From contig NBIV01000199.1 in NCBI GenBank assembly GCA_003194525.1, positions 62,001 to 126,000 of the forward strand: DNA of 64,000 nucleotides. The letters are read 5' to 3'. Within the stretch, counting starts at the first letter, position 1; the number at the start of each line of letters is the position of its first letter. Below the pieces are notes generated by a model. The model was not told the origin of the DNA, did no database searches, and was given only the letters and a program-made list of their open reading frames with translations. The translations under genes and the position numbers were made by a program. Shown here in pieces: positions 56,130-64,000 of the stretch. The stretch is from Gracilariopsis chorda. Its lineage: Eukaryota > Rhodophyta > Florideophyceae > Gracilariales > Gracilariaceae.

Positions 56130-56310
56130 TTGCATGGTGGTAATATCGAACCACTTTGGACGGCTGGAGGTGCTAGATCGGCTCCAACGTATCCCAGCTT
56201 GGGTCATACCTGTACCCATGGGAGTAGTTTTCGAATATACCATCTCCATTATAGCCATGCTTCACGAATTTGTCGAGAATATACTTCTCTATGAAGACTT
56301 CCCGGCCTTG
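56130..56310 (-). pseudogene. Element D: chromodomain relic
   Basis: The minus strand retains a chromodomain signature, ILDKFVKHGYNGDGIFENYS followed by YDPSWDTLEP and KVVRYYHHA. It aligns with the chromodomain of A and with the partial one of B (IIDRIVGHSYNPEGYI). It is about 1.2 kb from the integrase tail, room for a linker as in B. Confidence 0.6.
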
Positions 56311-57557
56311 CTATGTTGCTGGCACACCCGTCCGGGTGAGCTTACCCTCTTGAGAGAAACTGTCATGTAGTATAGTGTCTGAGTGCCACGTTCGCTCAAC
56401 GGTGCCCTCCCCGCGAGGGGTAACCGTTTCATCAGCCTGCTAGTCGGCTGGCACTATGAGGCGGCGAGATTCATCCCTTGCTGATAGTAGTGCGTGCGCC
56501 AGCTTCTGTAAGGTCCTTTTGTGCTGCGCAGAGTGTGGCATCGATTTGGTCTCCCCAATCTGGGGTTCTGATGACGCCTGCGATGGTTGGCGGCCACGGG
56601 GTGTGGTTTAGTCTGCCTTCCTTTCTACACTACCTCGCCACCTCTGCGCCTTGTCTTGGGTATGCCATATTTCTTGGTGTGGCTTCTCCCTGTAGGCTTC
56701 TCTTTGGGGCGTGTGCAACTGGTACAGCGTCGTGGAACGTTAACACAATATTCTGAGTCGGATTTTTTTTAGGCCGTGCTCGATGATTCCGTCATCCTGA
56801 AAGCCTGGCTCGCCACTGGTGATCATATCAGGGTCTCATAAGAAGTTTGGACTGCGTGATCACAAACGTGATGATGCTGTGAATTACCTTCCCGTTCGAC
56901 GTTGTATACTCCCGTTACCAACTTTGGATTTCTTCGCAGAAGCTTTCTACTTGTGATAGGGCATTTATGGCAGAGTGCGACTTGAAATTACCTGTTGGAG
57001 CCTGCCAATAGCATCCAGAGTTGCTGGTATATCATATTCACACCCATGGTCGACCTGTAACTGCCTCATGCTCGGGTTCGCCGCTGCTGCGGAAAGTTCC
57101 GTTGGAGGTGGCGACTGCGTGGGGTTACTGCAATCAAAAAGAACACGAACGGAGGTTTAATGCCACTGCGAGGGCGCTCGATCATTCTCAATCCGGGTTC
57201 TATGGCCTGAGTCACCTTGACATGTCGATTTATTCGCGACTGGGGGTTCGTTTTTCCCGTTCCCAGACGGAGCTACTGGGCGATGAGAAATTCTTGAAGT
57301 TACTGCATGAAAGTGGTAGGTTTCGTTCGACGGTGGTGTAACGCAGCCGGGGGAGCCGTTGGAATACAGCGTAACCGGTTCTTTCTAGGTACATGGCCTC
57401 CGGTGAGATATGGTAGTACGGCAGGCCACTCCACCGATGTACATGGTGCAGAATCACCTTCAGGCGTAGGGTCTCGCATGAATAGTGCAACATAAAGCCA
57501 GTTTGAAAGAGACAGCACGATGCTTTTTCAAGATAGCCACTCATGCGCGTAACTAAT

Positions 57558-57893
57558 TCATACGAGGACTATGTCCATACTTACGGAGATAAACTTGAAA
57601 AGACCATCTTGCAGTGGCGAGAAATTGTAGCGCTTCTCATTTTCAACGTAGTGGTAATCCTTGCAGACGAACACGAAGCTACAGGTATTGATCTCTGCCA
57701 GTGTACAACTTTGCAAGCAAGCGTCAAAATCCCGCTTGTTTACGGCTTGGGCGCAACTCATAGACGTCCGTGCGGCGGGTACAAATTGGGTAAACGACAT
57801 TTTCCAATTCGGACGGTTGGTCCTCACAAAAGATAATGCGGACAATGTAGCTTGGGAATCCAACGCCCCAGGCGGCAGGGGCCGAGGCAGCAC
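57558..57893 (-). pseudogene. Element D: integrase C-terminal relic
   Basis: The segment NKRDFDACLQSC followed by SFVFVCKDYHYVENEKRYNF corresponds to the GPY/F-type module of B (NFDARLRRL, FVFVRKEYYNPEKEKRHKLL). Part of a fossil element. Confidence 0.65.
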
Positions 57894-58053
57894 CCACTAC
57901 AATTGAGATATACATGTTCTCCGATGCACTTGAGTTTTGGACACAAACGTGATCGCATCAGTGTAGAGATCCAAAGTGGTTATCAATCACGTAGAAACAG
58001 AGGGATGCGAGCATCTTCTGGTTGAACCCTCCAGTTGCCCATTAGATTGGGTA

Positions 58054-58698
58054 TTATAGGTATTCATGAAGAGGTTCTTCGCATCCAGTATCCAAGAGAC
58101 GTCCTGGAAAAACTGAGATGCAAATTGCTACCCATTTTTGGAAAGTAGCTCCACGGAAAGTCAGTAAAAAGTACGCAATGCGTAACGAACGCGTTTGCAA
58201 GTGTGTAGGCGGTAACTCTCTTGAGAGGCACTGGCCGGACAAACTCCGAGAATCTACCCGTAATAACATGTAAGAACGTATTCTGGCTCTGTGTACTGGG
58301 AAACGGTCCGAGAATGTCAATGGTGACAAACTCGAGCCTCTTCCCGGCGGGAACAACTTCAACTTCTTGTAGATCTTCCAGAGTTTGACCAGTTTATTCG
58401 AGCACTCTGTGCAGAATCGCACCGTAGCTTTGCGATCAACCGCCATGGCGGGCCAATAGATGTCCCTGCGAAGGGTAACGAAAAGATGTCTCCCTTCTGA
58501 TTGTTCACTGAGTTTTGGATAGTGCGAAAAATGCAGGAACCGCTTCTGCAGGGTTTCAGGTGTAACCACTTGCGGAGTTGCTTCAACAGTCCTGGAGAGG
58601 TAGGCGATGTCGTTCACCTCGGAAGGGCAACCTTCTCCACAACTGAAGTTAGCACAATTACTTGTTAGTAGAGGGGCACCAAACTGTTCCCTGACCAT
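58054..58698 (-). pseudogene. Element D: integrase zinc-finger region
   Basis: HFSHYPKLSEQSEGRHLFVT and LRRDIYWPAMAVDRKATVRF with a Cys pair match the HHCC region of B (HFSKLAAHPGGRRLYTTLRR and on). LKLFPPG and a decayed core follow. Part of a fossil element. Confidence 0.65.
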
Positions 58699-58949
58699 AT
58701 CCTGGGTCTCGATAGGTACAAAAGTTCATGGGTTGGGCCCCTCAATGTTCTCGCTCGACGCGAGTAGTTCGTCTAGTCCAGGACCCATATCCAAGTCTTC
58801 TGCCTATTCTGAAGTTTCTGACGTGCTTCCGCTTACCATTTATTACGTTACCACGTCATTACCCGCGCTCAAGAGGGCTTTTGCACTAATAAGCGAACGC
58901 GAGGTTGTGTTGGCTTGGGTGTTCTTCGCATCTCTCTTGAAAACTACAT

Positions 58950-60060
58950 GGAATCAAGTTCTGCTAGGCGGAGCATACAGCGCATTAGGGGGCCAGATAG
59001 ATCTGAAATGTTGATTTAACACCTCATTGAAGAGTGATCCGTGTAAACCGTGTAGGATAATACCATAAGATAGGGATGAAGTGTCGAGAGAGCCCGGACA
59101 ACTTCGGGACACTTCTTTCTTGAAACGGAGTAAATACGTTGGTGAAAGCTGACCGAACGCGATCAATACCCAGTGGGGGATCTTTCCACGTCCAGGGTGT
59201 CTTTGGATAGAGCACATCCAACGTAATGGTCGCTGGCATCCGTGGTCACGGATTATGGGAGCCCCGGGTTCGGTAACGCCAAGATTGGTGCTGAAATGGC
59301 GTCCTCCCTCAAGTAATTGAAAGCAAAATTTTGAAGGGCGGTACGTGGTTCCAGTTCTGGTGGCAGTCTGTCCCACAAGAGCGCGTTTAAGGGAGCCGTG
59401 ATAACCGCCAAGTTGGGGATAAAACACTTGTAAACGTTGACTAACCACAAAGAGGAGCGGAATTCAACTTGAGTGTCGGTTTCCTTTGCTTCAGCAACGG
59501 GATTGACGCGAACTTCCTCCATCTACAGCCGTCCAGGACGAGTAAAGTGTCTATGATACTTGACGATGTTGCTGAAAAACTCATACTTCTTCAGTTTGAG
59601 GTAGTTCGTGCGTCATGCAGCACGGTCATCACGTTCCTGACGTGGGTGTGTTGGTCTTCCAGATGGTCTGAGAAGATAATAATGTCATCCATGTACACCA
59701 GACAGGTCCGCCATTTAAAGCAGCTCATCAGAATATCAATGAAATGCTGGAAAGTAGTGGGTGCGTTGGTTAAACCGATTGGCATCCGCTTGAAGGGATA
59801 CGATTCAGTAAGTCAGACGAAAGCCATCTTTTTGCGGTCCTCCTCCCGAGTGTGAACTTGGCAGTATACCCAACTGACGTCCAATGCAATGGACACGGTG
59901 GTAGTGCTGTCAAGCGAATCGACGTACTTGTCCATACGAGGAGTGCGTTACGTGTCTCGTAAAGCCCCGCCATTGAGCTGGCGATAGGCGATACAGTACT
60001 GCCAGTTTCCATCCCTCTTCAAAGCCAATACTGCTGTAAATGCCCACAGAGATTGAGCTG
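58950..60060 (-). pseudogene. Element D: reverse transcriptase and RNase H relics
   Basis: RT is recognisable from MPIGLTNAPTTFQHFIDILM and the active-site CLVYMDDIIIFSDHLEDQ, with the thumb region further on (FRSSLWLVNVYKCFIPNLAV). RNase H remains lie between about 59.25 and 58.95 kb. Part of a fossil element. Confidence 0.7.
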
Positions 60061-60439
60061 GTCAATAAATCCAGTGCTGAGCATCTTGCTCACTTGTAAC
60101 TGCTCTTCTGTCCGATCTTTCGGCTTCGCCCTGTATAGCGGTTGCGGAATCGGTTGTCTTTGGCAACAAGTCAATCAGATGTTCCATACCATAACTCTGA
60201 CCAAAACAGACATCCCGTATTAGAGTAAGCTCCCGTAACGTGTCTCTTACAGACGTTCACGGTTTCACTCTGGTACATTACCAAGGGTGACGCCCTCCAT
60301 AGCTTTGATCGGGTCAACCATATCATAGCTCGTGGGCCCATGCGTTCTTGCTTTAGGAGCGGCTGCCAAGGGGCTCTGGGAGTGGTTTCCTGCAGCTATA
60401 ACCTCTTCCGTCTCCTCAAACTTCTCAAGGCTAGACTTT

Positions 60440-61300
60440 TAATCTTCTACGGAGGCGATATTTCTGAGTACATTGGCGGCAGTAGTATTCGCAGTAGCGT
60501 TGCAAAGAAATGCATGGTAACCGATCCGAAAACGTGGTTCTTCACCAGATACAGGGCCTCTGGGACAAGTTTGGAAAGAAGCAAATGAAATGGAACATCC
60601 GGTGGCACATTGAAGATTTTTTGTGCAATGGCATGATGATATGTTTCGTACAATGATGCACGAGGCTGTAAAACTGGAAGCCAGTTTTGAAGGGAAGTGA
60701 CCTCCATCATTACCTTTGTTTCAGGCAGAAAAGAAAACAATGCCACAACGCGGGTTGTTCTAAACTCTCGTGCAACAGGACGTAGTTACAGCGTGACAAG
60801 TAGCCGGAATTGCTGTTTTGATGCCCAAATCAGCAGTTTGGGAACAATAGGTACAGTTGATCCGCCGTCCCGCTCGACCAGTTTCTGGCGAAGCGGAATG
60901 GCGTCGATGAATCTGTCCTAGTATTCACATTCCAGTATAGCTGGAGCTTCAAGCCAGCCACAAACGATAAAGTAGAATTGCACCCAATTGCACGACCAAG
61001 TCGATGGTTTTTACGGTTCTCAACGGATTGTTGTTCACGTCAGTGACGTTAGTAACCGCATCTGTACGGATGTGGGACCGTATTTGTGGAGATAGCTGAT
61101 TCCACGATGACGTTGGCGCCAGCACTTGTTTCCCATACAGTGAGATATCTCATGAAAAGCTGTCGGCTGAGGCCAAAGTAGTGTAAACTTTGTAATTACG
61201 CTGGGCTATAACCAAAATTCGATTCTGGATCCGATTGTTTCTTATCCGTATCTATGTACGATCCAGAACATTGAGGTGTTGTAAGTCCGCATCAACAGTG
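60440..61300 (-). pseudogene. Element D: protease region relic
   Basis: The linker after protease is visible as SFLPETKVMMEVTSLQN and PRASLYETYHHAIAQ, matching ISILPESQAWVSVTAAPRG and TSLYEKYQLALAN in B. Further upstream, QRNYKVYTTL near 61.2 kb matches KRNYKVFADFGL of B. Part of a fossil element. Confidence 0.55.
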
Positions 61301-61469
61301 TCCTTCCTTTACAGGATTGTCATCGGATAGCGAGGGGGCGGCGCCTCGTGCGTCGTCACACTCGTCTCTGCGAACGCCTCTAATGTTAGGGAGACGGGCT
61401 TAATTAGGTTCCCTGAGCAGGGTCAGCTGAGGGCTGTTGCCCAGATTCCTCGACCACCATTGCATCACA

Positions 61470-63300
61470 ACGTTAATTACGGGGTCCTTCGTGAGCGGTT
61501 TTTGAATCGTGCCCCAGCAAACTGGAAAGAACCGGATGTGCCCGAGTATACCGCGCAGGTATGATAGTTTGGAGAGCGTGAGCAAAGTACAACTTGGCGC
61601 GAAGATACAATTCTATCGGCGCGAACCACTTCTCCTGCAGAGTATGGAACTCATAGCTACCCACAATCGTGGGCATTTCTCTCAAAAAAAGGCAAACACT
61701 GCGGTGCAGTATGGTCCGACGTGTAGCATAAATGGAAAATGAGGGCCACCAACAAATGTGTATTGACATTCCCAGTTTTGGCGAATTGTACTACGGTGCG
61801 GTTATTAACCCATCCTAAGCATAATTGAAAGGTCTGTACATTCGCATGGATAGCTGGTGGTGGTGCAACGCAGTTGTTCGCCATGTAGAAGAGCGACCCT
61901 TCCTGTGCCGCTTCGAACGAGGTATCCGTCGTTGCCGGCAGGTCATTAGTCGGGACTGACTCTACATCACCGTTGGCAAGCTGCTTGTTGTGGTATTTCT
62001 GTGGGTATTGATCAACTGCTAAGAGCGAGAGGGTCTGAGAGCAGTCCGTCTCCATCACTGCAAGTACAGGTCTTGACCTCATCTGAGAATTCCTCGCACG
62101 AAGTGCATCATGTTCCGCTTGTGTGGCCTGGACAAGTTCAAGTTAGGTAGCCCCCGATTTGTCTTTTCCTTGACGCCCAACCAGGGTATGAATGATGCGA
62201 TTGAGTCCGCGAACAAACATCTTTCAGCAATCTATTTAGAGATTAGACATTACCACGACAGTGGAAGGCCTTTGTCAGGCGATATGAGTATTCATTCTCA
62301 GTTTTGCTCGGACGCTGACACGTGTCTCGTAAAGCGAGGATAGATGACTTAATTGCATCCTTCTTCGCGCATGACCTTAACAGGTACTGCACTACTTCCA
62401 TCCGGCTGGTAACTCCCGACTTGGAAGCTCTAGATGAACCTATAAGATAGTTGTAGTGATCTTCAGCAATTCTTCGTAGGAGATACGGTAGCGCGATACA
62501 TGATTGTCCTTCACTCATGTCCAATACATCAGCTTCCGCTACATATCGGGCGAGGAAATCCAATAGCAACATTGGCTCTTCCCCTGGAAAGGTGTGGTTG
62601 CGAAGCGTGATCTGAATTGGCTTGATGTAATCCTTCACATTCCCCGTAATGTGGGGTATGCGTTCCAAAGAGAAATAGCCAAGCCCATAATACCCGTCTG
62701 ATAAATTGGCTATTCTGGTTGAAACTCCTTCAAACCATAGTTTTGCCTTCCCCCCTCGGGCGGTTAGTGATGTCCACGTGACTGGCTATTGAACTTCTAG
62801 AACTGAGTGACCGATCACGGGAGCGAGAGTGTCCTCGGGAATGGGCTCAACGTTCGTGACTGCGCTTACGAATACGATTGCGTCAGTTTCCGCCACGTCT
62901 GTCACGGCGGTCCTCATCGCTGGATAGGTCCGAGGAATCCGAATGACCCAAATGTGGGAAAGACCTAGACGAAGAAGAGGAGTCGGAGTCGTAATGCTCA
63001 TGTTTTGACTTTGGCCTACTACAGTTGCAGTCACTTTCATCGTGTTCGTCACGTTGAAATGCAATAGCAACTGGATCTTACAGAGAATTACCCATCAAGA
63101 TGGTTTGTTCTGACGTCTCGAGACGATCTTCTACGTGAAAAAGTGGTTGTTAATTCCTTCCACGAAGGCAGCAATGGAGGTGAGTGACGCAAAGGGAAAT
63201 TTGAAGGGATGCAAGAGACGTTTGCCAGCTCTGGCTCGGATGTACTTCGAGATGCCCTCAGCAACAACTTATGTACGGGTTGAGTCGCACCAAAGCACTC
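61470..63300 (-). pseudogene. gag: Element D: gag relic
   Basis: The capsid part (62668-62243) reads FPGEEPMLLLDFLARYVAEA, GQSCIALPYLLRRIAEDHYN and ENEYSYRLTKAFHCRGNV, at roughly 60% identity with B by eye. A knuckle relic (HLCYTSDHTAPQC) lies at about 61.7 kb, and an Arg/Ser/Asp-rich stretch at 62.75-63.0 kb matches the region before capsid in B. Part of a fossil element. Confidence 0.75.
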
Positions 63301-64000
63301 AGAATAAATCCTAAGCTACAAACCAGTGAAACTGAATACTACCAATCATATTCTAACATTATACAACTGTGCTGGCGACAATTCAAAGAAAGCTTTCAAC
63401 AATAAACCACAACAGACCCCAGTGCATTTCAACAAGGCATGGCAGTTACGTGCACTCACGAGGGCATGACCGTGCACGAAATCAAAAATCCTGCGTATCT
63501 TTGTAACCCGCCTCCATGCAAGTGCATCTGCCACATCATCACAGTTCGTTCCATACAGTAACACGTCACTGTATTCTCAACGACATCCGTCCAGATTCCC
63601 CCGAACGGCGCGCAGAACTCTACCACCGTGCATATCTATACACTTGATAAGCTGTACACTCTGTAGAGTTGTCAATATCTTATTCTTGCACACGTATATC
63701 CCACAAATCCAATGTTTGTCTGCAAGATTGGATTCAGGAACAGCATGTGCCTTCAGCCAACATGCAGCGCGTCCACCCAAACATTTCAAAGCAGTGTTGA
63801 CGCCAGACCGTAATAAACGGAGGTCTTCGGCGATAGAATTGCAGGGGTATTTTCAAGCACCTCAGAATGGCTCTGGAAATATCCTACAAGGGTGTTGTGT
63901 GCAGTTGACGGGGCTGGAACTTGGTATTTCAGTGAAGAAACCTGGGGGTTCCAGGCCTTGGACAACGAGGATTTCCACCAGCAGTAGCTGACGTGGATTT
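63301..64000. other. Unassigned right end of the window
   Basis: Reading frames at 63346-63564 (minus), 63577-63789 (minus) and 63644-63991 (plus, open almost to the window edge) show no domain that I can assign. No LTR matching B is visible where the 5' LTR of element D would be expected. Confidence 0.35.

Larger units (their letters stand above)
56130..63300 (-). mobile_element. Gypsy element D: strongly decayed chromovirus related to B
   Basis: In minus-strand order the remains of gag, protease, reverse transcriptase, RNase H, integrase and chromodomain are present and colinear with element B. Gag, the protease linker, RT and the integrase tail each align better with B than with A. The element carries many breaks, clearly more than A, B or C, so it is the oldest of the large Gypsy insertions here. 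No LTRs were recognised at either end, so both limits are approximate. Confidence 0.8.

Overview
This window is eukaryotic. It is built mostly of LTR retrotransposons, with long non-coding stretches and very few host genes. I see no operons, bacterial-type genes, rRNA or CRISPR array. Reading frames use the standard code. The two host-type genes I trust are each a single uninterrupted reading frame. Ty3/Gypsy chromoviruses, a Copia element and pogo-like DNA transposons occur together, and the Gypsy proteins remind me of those in protists such as oomycetes or perkinsids. That is an impression from memory, and I cannot name the organism.

Layout. 1-600: a plus-strand coding fragment of unknown function with a possible poly(A) signal. 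1.4-8.5 kb: Gypsy chromovirus A, minus strand. 8.5-16.7 kb: a second, related Gypsy chromovirus B, minus strand, joined to A through one LTR. 16.7-30.9 kb: the least element-rich part. It holds a small secreted protein gene (20.3-20.9 kb) with an acidic middle and a lysine-rich tail built of 11-residue repeats, and a Pho80/P-type cyclin gene (23.4-24.8 kb, minus). Several hairpin-forming repeats and a 12-bp minisatellite lie between and beyond them. 30.9-31.2 kb: a scrap of Gypsy reverse transcriptase.

32.4-38.0 kb: a Copia element, plus strand, with a short 5' LTR, a primer site matching the anticodon region of initiator-Met tRNA, and two extra ORFs before gag, one with zinc fingers. 39.4-42.9 kb: two pieces of pogo/Tigger-like transposase, minus strand. 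45.7-51.0 kb: a third Gypsy element C, minus strand, with both LTRs, which differ by about 7-8% by eye. 51.0-56.1 kb: AT-rich and unassigned sequence. 56.1-63.3 kb: a strongly decayed Gypsy chromovirus D, minus strand, related to B.

The most interesting host locus is the secreted cationic 11-residue-repeat protein at 20299-20922. It has a TATA box upstream and the layout of a precursor whose acidic part could neutralise a membrane- or polyanion-binding peptide. All retroelements are treated as fossils.
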